Part shown: piece after piece, positions 29,101 through 37,335 of the stretch
How the letters are laid out: every line of letters begins with the position of its first letter
Numbering within the stretch: the stretch's first letter is position 1
Origin: Bdellovibrionales bacterium
Lineage (GTDB): Bacteria; Bdellovibrionota; Bdellovibrionia; Bdellovibrionales; UBA1609
Assembly: GCA_016716765.1 (NCBI GenBank)
Contig: JADJVA010000001.1
Location: 1-64,000, forward strand
Direction of reading: 5' to 3'
Length of the DNA stretch: 64,000 nucleotides
The notes under the pieces: generated by a model
Seen by the model: only the letters and a program-made list of their open reading frames with translations
Told to the model about the DNA's origin: nothing
Database searches by the model: none
Made by a program: the position numbers and the translations under genes

Positions 29101-29658
29101 CCGGTCCCAGGCAGCAACTCCCGTTTGATTCATCTCAAGATAGAGTCGCTCAGGAAATAACTCCTTGAGCTTATCAATCGCATCTAAGGCCTTATCTTCT
29201 CCTAGGTTTTGAAGACTCCAAGGAATTTCACCCATGAGTCCACCGGTTAAACAAAGAAGATTCGAATTGTGCTGTTTGAGAATCTCGTAGTCGATTCGTG
29301 GCTTGTAATAAAATCCCTCACGATAACCAATGGTACTGATCTTACAAAGCTGCCTGTATCCTTCAATGTTCTGTGCCAGGAGAACAAGTCGACGATTTGG
29401 CATTTGAGTGGTTTCTCTATCCTCTCCTTTGAGATGCCTCGACTTAGGGGCGACATAAACCTCTAATCCCAAGATCGGTTTGATACCCATTTTCTTTGCA
29501 GCGAAATAGAATTCAATAATACCGAACATATTTCCGCAGTCGGTAAGAGCCACGGCCGGCATTTGCAATTCATGCACTCGTTCCGCAAGAGCATCCAGTC
29601 GAACGGTTGCCTCAAGAAGCGAATACTGTGAATGAACATGCAAATGAACAAAGGACAT
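26185..29658 (-). CDS. dnaE: DNA polymerase III alpha subunit
   Basis: The main replicative polymerase catalytic subunit, 1157 residues, normal for DnaE1. The PHP domain starts VHLHVHSQYSLLEATVRL. The polymerase core has GPGRGSGAGSLVAYSLGITD, the catalytic PDFDVDFCQENRQRVI, then RHAGIHAAGVIIADG, FQFEGEGITDLIRKAQP and ALYRPGPMDMIPDYL. An OB-fold near the C terminus includes RMAFGVLEDLTGSLELVIFP. ATG 29658 has AAGGA 5 nt upstream, inside the end of guaA; only 6 bp separate the two genes. It is the last gene of the miaB-to-dnaE operon. The frame is intact over 3.5 kb. Confidence 0.97.
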   Translation of the reverse strand: MSFVHLHVHSQYSLLEATVRLDALAERVHELQMPAVALTDCGNMFGIIEFYFAAKKMGIKPILGLEVYVAPKSRHLKGEDRETTQMPNRRLVLLAQNIEGYRQLCKISTIGYREGFYYKPRIDYEILKQHNSNLLCLTGGLMGEIPWSLQNLGEDKALDAIDKLKELFPERLYLEMNQTGVAAWDRINGFLVEASRIKNVPLVAANDVHYLHQSDQLAQETLICIGSNKTLMDESRFRLGSDQFYLKGPKQMRDLFRKNPEACDMTLEIADRCCLEFSLKNQEGKPIYHLPTYPTADGRTTKNEMEELSHKGLEQRFEQAQRRGEEFSPERVNTYRERLEYELGVIDRMGFNGYFLIVQDFIGWAKNNDIPVGPGRGSGAGSLVAYSLGITDLDPMTYNLIFERFLNPERVSMPDFDVDFCQENRQRVIEYVTKKYGEDSVSQIITYGKLQARAAIRDVGRVMGMTFSEVDVIAKLIPERLGINLGDAIKEESRIRELMETDPKISNLMDLAQKIEGLVRHAGIHAAGVIIADGNIVNHAPLYRGVEGENVVQYDMKHSEKIGLMKFDFLGLKTLTHINDALRLIERNRGKKYLVQDISLSDPGIYELMCKGDTAGVFQFEGEGITDLIRKAQPNCFEDIVAINALYRPGPMDMIPDYLSRKKGETPVKYLFPELEPILKETYGIIVYQEQVQLVASRIANYSLGEADLLRRAMGKKIAEEMATQKDRFLAGAKENNHDLIKAAELFDTMAEFAKYGFNKSHAAAYCVVSAYTAWIKHYYPVEFFASLLSTEMNDTDKVVKYVKDAQRHKIKVLPPHINHSEYKFSARGDVIYFSLGAIKGVGKSAVEAILDSLHSRDGKGFESLEEFFSSVDLRRVNKKTVECMIKAGAFDGFGSNRAELTENYPRFIERADQAKRDLERGQVSLFAFAAEVQEQEKVRIESRPPWNRSQRLIYEKEVLGFYLSDHPLAGLERLTKKWASGTIQGIAASPNKSRVSILGIVNTLREIITKKGTRMAFGVLEDLTGSLELVIFPDSFGKYETSLKSDVALLVSGTLEKDKDQLKILVDEVRPIHDIFARAKSLVLSLNQRSEDKLGDLRDLFLRHPGDANLSFELLLSDISKSVLLEPMDPRSVKPSQELIESMVSLLGVENAIDLH

Positions 29659-29664
29659 AATTCC

Positions 29665-31188
29665 TTATTCCCACTCAATCGTTCCTGGCGGCTTTGAAGT
29701 CACATCATACACAACACGATTGACTCCTCTGACCTCGTTGGTGATTCTGTTAGACAATTGACGCAAAAACTCGGTCGGAAAAGAATACCAGTCGGCTGTC
29801 ATCCCATCAGTTGAAGTGACCGCCCGAATCGCCACCACCCGCTCATAGGTTCGAGAATCCCCCTGAACTCCCACCGTTTTTACGGGCAAAAGAACACAAA
29901 ATGCTTGCCAGATTTTATCATAGAGACCTTTGGTCTTTAACTCCTCAACATAAATTGCGTCCACATCTTTTAAAATATTCAAATTACTTTCGGTCACTTC
30001 ATCGAGCACCCGAATCGCAAGCCCAGGCCCTGGAAATGGATGTCTCCATAGAACATCACGAGGAATCCCTAACTCTAAGCCAATAGATCGAACCTCATCT
30101 TTAAAAAGCTCGCGAAGAGGTTCGACTAATTTTAGATTTAAGTCCTTTGGTAAACCACCGACATTATGGTGAGATTTAATCGTCACACTCGTGCCTCGGA
30201 GCGAAATACTCTCGATAACGTCGGGATAAAGGGTCCCTTGAGCCAACCAATCGATAGGACCAATTTCTGATATAGACTTCTTAAAAACCTCAATGAACGT
30301 GTGGCCAATAATTTTTCGCTTCTTTTCTGGATCGAAGACTCCCTTTAGCTTATCCAAAAACAAAGCCGAACTGTCCACTCCGACAACATTTAGTCCAATT
30401 GTCTTGTATGTCTGCAAGACCTGATTGTATTAGCCCTGTCGTAACAATCCATTGTCTACAAAAACACAATGCACACGGTCAGCGCCGAGAGCCTTCGTCA
30501 AGAGCGTTCCAACGACGGTGGAATCAACTCCTCCACTCATAGCACAAAGCACATGTTCGCCGTCTGGAATTCTTGTCTTCAGGTTCTCTATCAGACGTTG
30601 AGCAATAGAGGGAGCCGTCCAATCGCGCTGAGCCCCGCAATGATCAAATACAAACGCTTTAAGTAGCTCCATCCCATGTTCAGTGTGACTCACCTCAGGA
30701 TGAAACTGAAAACCCCAGATACGTGGGCTGACAACCGCAGCTGGATAATCAAATGCACTGGTGGCCACCGCTTCAAAACCCAGGGGAACTTTGTTTACAA
30801 TATCCCCGTGACTCATCCAGACGTTTTGTTCTTTAGGAACTTTCGCGATCAACTTATTCCATTTGACCACGTTAAGTCCATATTCTCGTCTTTCGGCACT
30901 TTCAACCTGACCCCCGTATTGCTGGGCAATCAGCTGCATGCCGTAGCAAATACCCAGAACTGGAGCTATCTCAGCCAGGTCCTTGATTGGACGCACAGGC
31001 GCGCCCTCATCATTCACCGAGGAAGGTCCCCCACTCAAAATAATCCCTTTCGGCTTTCGCTGTCTGATCTCTTCTATTGCCATATCATAAGGAAGAAGTT
31101 CTGAAAACACACTCAGTTCGCGCAAACGACGTGCAATCAACTGAGTGTACTGTGAACCAAAATCAAGAATAAGAAATCCACCTTCCAT
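29665..31188 (-). pseudogene. guaA: GMP synthase (glutamine-hydrolysing) with an in-frame TAA
   Basis: GuaA aminates XMP to GMP using ATP and glutamine. The class I amidotransferase domain shows ILDFGSQYTQLIARRLREL, catalytic Cys in VLGICYGMQLIAQQ and FQFHPEVSHTEHG. The ATP pyrophosphatase loop is AMSGGVDSTVVGTLL. The C-terminal half holds IIGHTFIEVF, IKSHHNVGGLPKDLNLKL, RHPFPGPGLAIRVL and the ending PPGTIEWE. The halves are in the same frame, broken only by TAA at 30430-30432 between GLLRQG and YNQVLQTYKTIG. One base change from a sense codon such as GAA would restore 507 codons. Start chosen at ATG 31188. A GTP-requiring cell needs this gene unless it salvages guanine, so an assembly error or a real conditional loss must be distinguished. 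Confidence 0.9.
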
Positions 31189-31275
31189 CCGCAAACACCC
31201 TGCCTTTCTAGTTGAACCGCAAATAAAGATCCAAAGAGTTCATTACCTTAACCAATTGAGCTCTCTGGGTCCAGA

Positions 31276-32736
31276 CTAATTCCAAATCGAATCCACTAAG
31301 AATTTTGGAACTGTAAAATGATACCCAAAAGAAATTCCACCATAAGTATAACCCACACCATCTAGCTTCAAAGGCGCCACATTTGAAGCTCGAGCCATTG
31401 ATTTCTGCCAGAGTTCAATGTCCTCCGCGACCCGACGGACGAAGAACTTCCCAACAAATCGATCCGAAAAAAAATAAGAATAACCAATTTCGATATTAGC
31501 GGCGAGACTTCCTCGACCATCCTGAGAGACCTGTCCCGATTTCTCCCATGAAATGCCAGTGTACCCAAGAGCAGGAACCAGCTGAAAATAGGCATAGCCG
31601 TAAGATGATTTCCATCCGACCTGAGGTCCAAATCCGCCGGAAAAATGCAACCTTTTAAACTCAATCCCTTGAAGCATTGGGGTTTCTGGATAACTAATTC
31701 TACTCCAACTTGCACTGGCTGAAGGCACGAATTTAAACTGAGCCTGCCCGAACTTTCTTTGACTCTGTTTTTCCAAGTGGGAAAGATTCAATGCCCCCAA
31801 ATAACGAAGGATATCTCCCCAGACGCCTGAATCATACTGGCTAACGCCAATAAACTCAGAACCGTTCGCTTCAAATGAAGGAGTCACTGAAGCAAATTCA
31901 ACTGAAATTGTGTTTGGAATGAGTCTCACAAATGAGCCCAACTTTTCTGACAAACTCCTGTCTGCATAAGAGGGTATTTGCTCAGAATCAATACTCAAAG
32001 CAAAGGTCTCTTGATGTGTCTCTTTTGTAAATGGCGTCAGCTGAGACCTGATCTCAACTTGGCTTGATCGGCCCGAAAGAACCTCTGACTCCACAAGATG
32101 GCTCACGCCTAGCTCCTTGAAAAGCTGAGTTCTATACGACCAACTGGGTTTAGAATCAAAGTCATATTCCCAGTCTAAAAATGTTTCGAGAGTTCCTCCA
32201 TATTGCAAGACTTCGGCGTTTGGATAGCGTTTTCTCACATGCGACCCTATCGTCAGTCCCACTTGGTCACTCAACAATTCATCTGAGCTTTGCGGGGGAG
32301 CAATCGCAATCCGATCAATTGAGAGACGCTCCTCGCTCTCAAGTTTTTTGTCCCAATTAATTTCGATAGGGTCCACCAAATCCCAAGCTGATCCTGTCAG
32401 CAAATCGACACCCCAACCAATTGGAGCCAATGTGAGCAAAGCAAAATTTCCGGCAAAACTTCGACCCCACCGGTACTGAGTTGGCAATATCAAAGTTTTT
32501 TTGTCGTGTCCCGACTGCAGAACTTCAAGTTCAAGATCCCGGCCCCTTGGCAAAGTGAGAAGAAGCGGAGTCATTCCCACCTTTTTTCCTTGATAACGAA
32601 CCTCAGCCCCTTGAGGCTGAGACTTTACCACAACCACCTGACGGCGACTCTTTTGAGTTAAGCTCGCACAACCAAAAAAACAAAAACTCAAGGATAAAAC
32701 CAATAAAAGGGAGCTTTGTCTCCTGGGCACGATCAA
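31276..32736 (-). CDS. PEGA-domain outer-membrane lipoprotein
   Basis: A lipoprotein signal (LSFCFFGCASLTQKS) precedes a PEGA module (VVVVKSQPQGAEVRYQGKKV then TPLLLTLPRGRDLELEV). Next comes a short membrane-proximal hydrophobic region (FALLTLAPIGWGVDLLTGSA). The rest has alternating Tyr/Trp-rich strands, for example GFGPQVGWKSSYGYAYFQLV, LAANIEIGYSYFFSDRFVGK and YGGISFGYHFTVPKFL. That pattern suggests a C-terminal beta-barrel or outer-membrane-associated domain. PEGA modules are common in surface lipoproteins. Its ATG overlaps the guaB stop by 4 bp, an odd place for a surface protein in a purine operon. Specific role unknown. Confidence 0.72.
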   Translation of the reverse strand: MIVPRRQSSLLLVLSLSFCFFGCASLTQKSRRQVVVVKSQPQGAEVRYQGKKVGMTPLLLTLPRGRDLELEVLQSGHDKKTLILPTQYRWGRSFAGNFALLTLAPIGWGVDLLTGSAWDLVDPIEINWDKKLESEERLSIDRIAIAPPQSSDELLSDQVGLTIGSHVRKRYPNAEVLQYGGTLETFLDWEYDFDSKPSWSYRTQLFKELGVSHLVESEVLSGRSSQVEIRSQLTPFTKETHQETFALSIDSEQIPSYADRSLSEKLGSFVRLIPNTISVEFASVTPSFEANGSEFIGVSQYDSGVWGDILRYLGALNLSHLEKQSQRKFGQAQFKFVPSASASWSRISYPETPMLQGIEFKRLHFSGGFGPQVGWKSSYGYAYFQLVPALGYTGISWEKSGQVSQDGRGSLAANIEIGYSYFFSDRFVGKFFVRRVAEDIELWQKSMARASNVAPLKLDGVGYTYGGISFGYHFTVPKFLVDSIWN

Positions 32737-34193
32737 TCTAACCGATAGTTAGGTGCTTCTTTCGTGATACTCACATCGTGTACATGAGACTCACGAAGCC
32801 CTTGAGGAGATACCCGCACAAATTTTGCTCTCTTTTGAAGCTCCTCAATTGTTTGAGCGCCAAGATAACCCATTCCCGATCTTAAACCACCTATGAGTTG
32901 ATGAATAATCCCACTCAGGCTGCCCCGATAGGGCACCTTTCCTTCGATTCCCTCTGGAACGAGTTTTGACATATCATTGACATCTTCTTGAAAGTACCGA
33001 TCTTTAGATCCATCTTTCATGGCACCGAGACTGCCCATGCCTCGATAAACTTTGTAAGTACGCCCTTGATACAATATTGTTTCACCGGGGCTTTCGTCTG
33101 CACCAGCCAACATATTCCCCACCATGACGGTCGATGCGCCCATTGCCAATGCCTTGGTGACATCTCCCGAAAATTTAATCCCACCGTCAGCGATGATTGT
33201 CCGACCCAGCTTTTTTGCAGCCTTAGCGCACTCAAATATTGCCGAAATTTGGGGCATCCCAACGCCGCTCACAACACGAGTCGTGCAAATGCTGCCAGGC
33301 CCCACTCCCACTTTTACAACATCAACGCCTCGCTTAATTAAATCAGTTGTCCCTTCTGCTGTTACTACATTACCTGCTACTAAAATAACATGAGGAAATT
33401 CCTGCGAAACAAAATCGACCATTTTCATTACGTTTAATGAATGTCCATGAGCCGTATCCACCGTAATCACATCACATCCTGCATGCACTAAAGCAGCAAC
33501 TCGCTCACGACTCGTTGAATCGACTCCGACAGCAGCCCCAACAAGCAAGCGACCATGATCATCTTTTGTGGCTTGCGGAAAGGTCTGTGCCTTCTCAATA
33601 TCTTTAATGGTAATCAAACCTCGCAACTTTCCTTGATTGTCCACGACCGGTAGTTTCTCAATGCGGTGGCGGTGAAGGATGACTTTTGCTTGCTCTAAGG
33701 TTGTTCCGACTTCAGCCGTTACCAGACTTTCCTTCGTCATAATATTCGAAATTGGTTGATCAAGATTTGTCTCAAATCGCAGATCACGATTTGTCAAGAT
33801 CCCAACCAGTTTTCCATCCACCGTGATTGGAACACCAGAAATCGAATATCTTTGCATCAGTTTCATGGCATCTGAAACTCGATTCTCTGGGTGCATCGTG
33901 ATAGGATCCAAGATCATTCCACTTTCATATTTTTTAACTCGTTCAACTTCAAGAGCCTGATTTGCAATTGACATATTTTTATGGAGAATGCCAAGCCCCC
34001 CGATTTGGGCCATCACTCGAGCTGTTTTGTGTTCCGTCACAGTGTCCATTGCCGCTGCAATAACCGGAACTTTAAGAAAGACATTCCGAGCAAAAAAACT
34101 GCTCGTATTGATTTCTGAAGGGGTCACTTCCGAATATTGAGGCAATAACAAAACATCATCGTAAGTGAATGCCTGGGGAATCAAATCAGACAT
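32733..34193 (-). CDS. guaB: Inosine-5'-monophosphate dehydrogenase
   Basis: Oxidises IMP to XMP, the rate-limiting step to GMP. The 486-residue protein has the N-terminal FTYDDVLLLPQYSEVTP, two CBS motifs (about 95-205, e.g. GVPITVDGKLVGILTNRDLR and KLRGLITIKDIEKA), and VDTAHGHSLNV. The catalytic loop is KVGVGPGSICTTRVVSGVG with the active Cys, followed by IADGGIKFSGDVTKALAMGA and the flap GSLGAMKDGSKDRYF. Length is typical. It overlaps the preceding carbonic anhydrase-like gene by 8 bp and the PEGA gene by 4 bp. guaA follows, so the operon holds the XMP-to-GMP branch together. Confidence 0.97.
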   Translation of the reverse strand: MSDLIPQAFTYDDVLLLPQYSEVTPSEINTSSFFARNVFLKVPVIAAAMDTVTEHKTARVMAQIGGLGILHKNMSIANQALEVERVKKYESGMILDPITMHPENRVSDAMKLMQRYSISGVPITVDGKLVGILTNRDLRFETNLDQPISNIMTKESLVTAEVGTTLEQAKVILHRHRIEKLPVVDNQGKLRGLITIKDIEKAQTFPQATKDDHGRLLVGAAVGVDSTSRERVAALVHAGCDVITVDTAHGHSLNVMKMVDFVSQEFPHVILVAGNVVTAEGTTDLIKRGVDVVKVGVGPGSICTTRVVSGVGMPQISAIFECAKAAKKLGRTIIADGGIKFSGDVTKALAMGASTVMVGNMLAGADESPGETILYQGRTYKVYRGMGSLGAMKDGSKDRYFQEDVNDMSKLVPEGIEGKVPYRGSLSGIIHQLIGGLRSGMGYLGAQTIEELQKRAKFVRVSPQGLRESHVHDVSITKEAPNYRLD

Positions 34194-34719
34194 GAAACTC
34201 TCCTTTTTCGCTTTTCTCGAACCATTTCATATACTCAAGATAGTTATTGGCGGACTTTTTTAAAAAAGCGAGTTCTTCAATACTCAGGGGCCTCACCACT
34301 TTTGCTGGGCGCCCCAAAATGAGGGAACCCTCATCAAATGAAGCTCCTTCTGTCACTAAGGATCCAGCCGCAACAATACACCGAGAAGGAATTCTTGCCT
34401 TATCCATAATGACAGAACCCATTCCAATCAAAACTTCATCTCCTATTTCACAGCCATGAAGGATCACCGCATGACCAACAGTCACTCTGTGACCGATTGT
34501 TGTTCCGCACTTGTTATAGGTTCCGTGAACGATAGACCCGTCCTGAATATTGGATTGATCTCCTATACGAATAGGCATGACATCACCACGAATCACGGCA
34601 TTAAACCAAACGGAACACTGCTTACCTAAAACCACATCACCGACTAAAGTAGAGTTCGGAGCCAAATAGGTACCTTCGCCAACTTGAGGCGTGAACCCAC
34701 GAACAGAAAGCATGACCAT
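34186..34719 (-). CDS. Gamma-carbonic anhydrase-like left-handed beta-helix protein
   Basis: 177 residues of hexapeptide repeats: APNSTLVGDVVLGKQCSVWF, NAVIRGDVMPIRIGDQSNIQ, DGSIVHGTYNKCGTTIGHRV, TVGHAVILHGCEIGDEVLIG. The three zinc-ligand His positions of the gamma class are present (SIVHGT, TVGHAV, ILHGC). A C-terminal helix (IEELAFLKKSANNYLEYMK) completes the fold. Related YrdA/PaaY/CaiE proteins vary in activity, so carbonic anhydrase function is not certain. GGAGA lies upstream of ATG 34719. Confidence 0.88.
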   Translation of the reverse strand: MVMLSVRGFTPQVGEGTYLAPNSTLVGDVVLGKQCSVWFNAVIRGDVMPIRIGDQSNIQDGSIVHGTYNKCGTTIGHRVTVGHAVILHGCEIGDEVLIGMGSVIMDKARIPSRCIVAAGSLVTEGASFDEGSLILGRPAKVVRPLSIEELAFLKKSANNYLEYMKWFEKSEKGEFHV

Positions 34720-34730
34720 ATCAAAATCTC

Positions 34731-35243
34731 CTACATCATATAGGGGTGCTGATTACGGCCAATTCCTGGCTCCAAATTTAACCCCTGCTGAAGATTATCA
34801 ATATTCGTCTTTAACTCCCGACTTTGCTGAACAAACCAACGTGGCACAAAAAATTTTGCCTTTGAAAAAAGACAAAATGAAATGCATTCGTCAGCCCTAT
34901 GACGGAGACCCTGAAGTCTTTCGTCTCCTTTAAATTTTAATTCAACAATTTGAACGTGGCCCTTGATTTCGACAAAAAGACATTGCTCCAGATTCACTCC
35001 CAACTCGTTCAGCAACTTGTGTGTCAGCCGATGAGGAGTTGCAGGCACAGTCTTTTGAAACTCTTGAGACAGACTAATTCCGGCATCGAGAGGACTTAAC
35101 CATACTGGCAGAGTTAACTTTTCGTCCGCATCTCTAAACAGCATAATCGGCCGCACCTCGTCTGCGGCCAGAGTGACACCAAAGGGAAAAACTTCAACTA
35201 GATCCTGATCCGAATGCAAATCAACTTCGAATTTCTCACTCAT
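34731..35243 (-). CDS. Bifunctional nuclease (DUF151/BFN) domain protein
   Basis: The 170-residue protein shows the DUF151 pattern: RPIMLFRDADEKLTLPVWLS, PLDAGISLSQEF, then TPHRLTHKLLNELGVNLEQC and FVEIKGHVQIVELKF. Some family members have DNase and RNase activity, others serve as scaffolds. Its ATG overlaps the miaB TGA (ATGA at 35240-35243), and it ends 11 bp before the next gene. miaB next to a BFN gene is a pairing I recall from other deltaproteobacteria-like genomes. Activity here is not proved. Confidence 0.8.
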   Translation of the reverse strand: MSEKFEVDLHSDQDLVEVFPFGVTLAADEVRPIMLFRDADEKLTLPVWLSPLDAGISLSQEFQKTVPATPHRLTHKLLNELGVNLEQCLFVEIKGHVQIVELKFKGDERLQGLRHRADECISFCLFSKAKFFVPRWFVQQSRELKTNIDNLQQGLNLEPGIGRNQHPYMM

Positions 35244-36601
35244 GATTTTAGCTCCCCGCGCAGAGTCTGAGGAAAGGCTTCTTTTATATAAACAGATACA
35301 GTTTGTCTTGTCAGGTCTTCGCGGCCATTGAAATGCACTAATTTATTTTGTGTTGAACGTCCAGCGCAACGCCCAGAATTCTGGTCATAGTTCTCAACCA
35401 AAACTCGCAAAGTCTCGCCCTCATATTTCTTTACCAAATCAAACGCGATCTCTTTGTGTTTTGCAAATAATCGATCAAGCCTCTCGCTTTGGATTTCATT
35501 CGGGACTTGATCTGTAAAACGAGCCGCTTTTGTAAACGGTCGAGGACTGTATTTGAAAGCAAAAATACTCTCAAAGGGAACCTCCTCGAGCAAAGAAAGA
35601 GTTTCCTGAAACTGTTCTTCTGTTTCTCCTGGAAAACCAACAATGATATCAGTGGAGAGAACAGAACCTGGCATTGCCTTTAAAATCATCTGCGCCTTTT
35701 CGATGTATTCCTCACGAGTGTATCCTCGATTCATGCGTTCGAGGATTCTTGAATTTCCAGCCTGAACTGGAAGATGAATATATTCGCATATTTTATCTCG
35801 ATGCCTGTCCATCAGTTCAACGAGGTTGAGATCAAAATCCTTGGGATGACTTGTCACAAAACGAATTCTCTCTATATTCGTATCACTTGCAAGAACTCTC
35901 AGTAGTTCTGCAAAATTCGCTCCGCACTCGCTCTTATAAGAATTCACATTCTGCCCCAAGAGCGTGACTTCCTTCACTCCTCGCAGAACCAACTTCTCGA
36001 TATCTCCTCGAATATCGGCCATCGGACGGCTACGCTCCCGCCCTCTCGTGAAGGGAACAACACAAAAGGTGCAAAAATTATCGCAGCCCTTCATGATATT
36101 AACAAAAGTCGACACCCCAGGAGCTCGCACCAAGGTCTCGATATAATAGGGGTTTTCGTAGTCAAAGCGAGCCACCACAAGCTTGTTCTGCTGGTGAAGG
36201 TCGGAAACGATCTTTGGCAAGTGATCAATCGAATCAGTTCCAATGACAAAGTCCACCATGGGGATATCCACCATGATGCGCTCCTTCTCTTGCTGAGCGA
36301 CGCATCCGGCGATTCCAATCTTTACCTGAGGATTTTTCTGTTTGAATTTCTTGTATCGTCCCACTTCAGAATGAACTTTGTGAACTGGCTTCTCTCTCAC
36401 ACTGCAAGAATTAATAATGATCAAGGAAGCCTGGTCAGGGGTTCCAACTGGCGTGTAATTCGCCATTTCCAGCAATGAATACATCCTCTCCGTGTCATTG
36501 GCGTTCATCTGACATCCATAGGTTGAGATGTAAACCCCGAGGCCCTGCTGCCCTCCATCTAAATTTTGACCCAAGTCCAGATTTTTCAATCGGTGCCTCA
36601 A
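35240..36601 (-). CDS. miaB: tRNA-2-methylthio-N6-dimethylallyladenosine synthase
   Basis: A radical SAM methylthiotransferase that converts i6A37 to ms2i6A37 in tRNAs reading UNN codons. The UPF0004 domain shows ISTYGCQMNANDTERMYSLL, IINSCSVREKPVHKV and IAGCVAQQEKERIM, giving the three Cys of the auxiliary cluster. The radical SAM motif is MKGCDNFCTFCVVPFTRGRE (CxxxCxxC). Then come EVTLLGQNVNSY, HLPVQAGNSRILERMNRGYT and IIVGFPGETEEQF. A TRAM domain closes the protein (GETLRVLVENYD, GRSTQNKLVHFNG). 453 residues, normal length. The TTG 36601 start is the upstream limit; it heads the operon that runs to dnaE. Confidence 0.95.
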   Translation of the reverse strand: MRHRLKNLDLGQNLDGGQQGLGVYISTYGCQMNANDTERMYSLLEMANYTPVGTPDQASLIIINSCSVREKPVHKVHSEVGRYKKFKQKNPQVKIGIAGCVAQQEKERIMVDIPMVDFVIGTDSIDHLPKIVSDLHQQNKLVVARFDYENPYYIETLVRAPGVSTFVNIMKGCDNFCTFCVVPFTRGRERSRPMADIRGDIEKLVLRGVKEVTLLGQNVNSYKSECGANFAELLRVLASDTNIERIRFVTSHPKDFDLNLVELMDRHRDKICEYIHLPVQAGNSRILERMNRGYTREEYIEKAQMILKAMPGSVLSTDIIVGFPGETEEQFQETLSLLEEVPFESIFAFKYSPRPFTKAARFTDQVPNEIQSERLDRLFAKHKEIAFDLVKKYEGETLRVLVENYDQNSGRCAGRSTQNKLVHFNGREDLTRQTVSVYIKEAFPQTLRGELKS

Positions 36602-36727
36602 CGGGTAAGAGATTCCTGCAAAAACTCGTGATATCCTAAGGCCTAAACGCCTAAATTCTGAGAAGTATAGACAAGTTTATAAACGTCGACTTATAAAAGG
36701 TCAAATCTATCGCTAAGGGGAACACCA

Positions 36728-37315
36728 GTGCAGCCACGTTTAAAATATTCTTCAAAATGGACTCCTATCCCGGCCGAACTTGCTCAGCAAATAACTGAAC
36801 TTTTCTCTGAGAATTTCAATAGTTACATAGCCGGAGGTGTTGTTGTAGTTGAGGGTCGGATTTACCTGAAAGAAGTCCTTCTCAGGTTAGGCTATCGAGC
36901 CAAGAACGAATTACGTCAGGCCAACTTCGAAATATCTGTCGAATATGATCGAAATAAAGACAATATGGTAAAAATGATCCATGCGGCTGTCGACTGCGCC
37001 GCCTCTATGATGGAATCCTATTTCACAGAAGAAGCTGCGGAATTCCCACTGTCCTGGGAGAAATTTGATTTCTCTGGGCGCCCCATATACCTGCAATTCT
37101 CGTCCACCAATACGGAACTGGAGTCGGAGGCCGATCGACTATTAGGGGTCAAAGAGGAAGATAATCTCATGCGCGGAGACGACATTGATGAGGACTTGAC
37201 TGAAGAAGAGTTGGATCTAAAAATCTCGATGCTCGGCCTTGAGGACGAAGACTTCCCTGAAGAAAAACCGCCCACAAAAACAACTAAGAAAACAGCAAAA
37301 AAAAGCCGAAGTTAG
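36728..37315 (+). CDS. Conserved hypothetical protein with acidic, then Lys-rich tail
   Basis: GTG 36728 follows AAGGGGA. The first 130 residues form a compact alpha/beta domain (ITELFSENFNSYIAGGVVVV, YRAKNELRQANFEISVEYD, AAVDCAASMMESYFTEEA) that I cannot assign. An acidic linker (DDIDEDLTEEELDLKI) and a Lys/Thr-rich tail (KTTKKTAKKSRS) follow. It is divergent from miaB and convergent with another basic-tailed gene. Nucleic acid or ribosome contact is possible from the tail, but that is only a guess. Confidence 0.65.
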   Translation: MQPRLKYSSKWTPIPAELAQQITELFSENFNSYIAGGVVVVEGRIYLKEVLLRLGYRAKNELRQANFEISVEYDRNKDNMVKMIHAAVDCAASMMESYFTEEAAEFPLSWEKFDFSGRPIYLQFSSTNTELESEADRLLGVKEEDNLMRGDDIDEDLTEEELDLKISMLGLEDEDFPEEKPPTKTTKKTAKKSRS

Positions 37316-37335
37316 ATACTCCCTAGAAATTCCAT

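Noticed and set aside
30468..31104. Plus-strand ORFs of 65 and 142 residues inside guaA
   Set aside because: They are shadows of the guaA coding strand with no ribosome site or recognisable domain.
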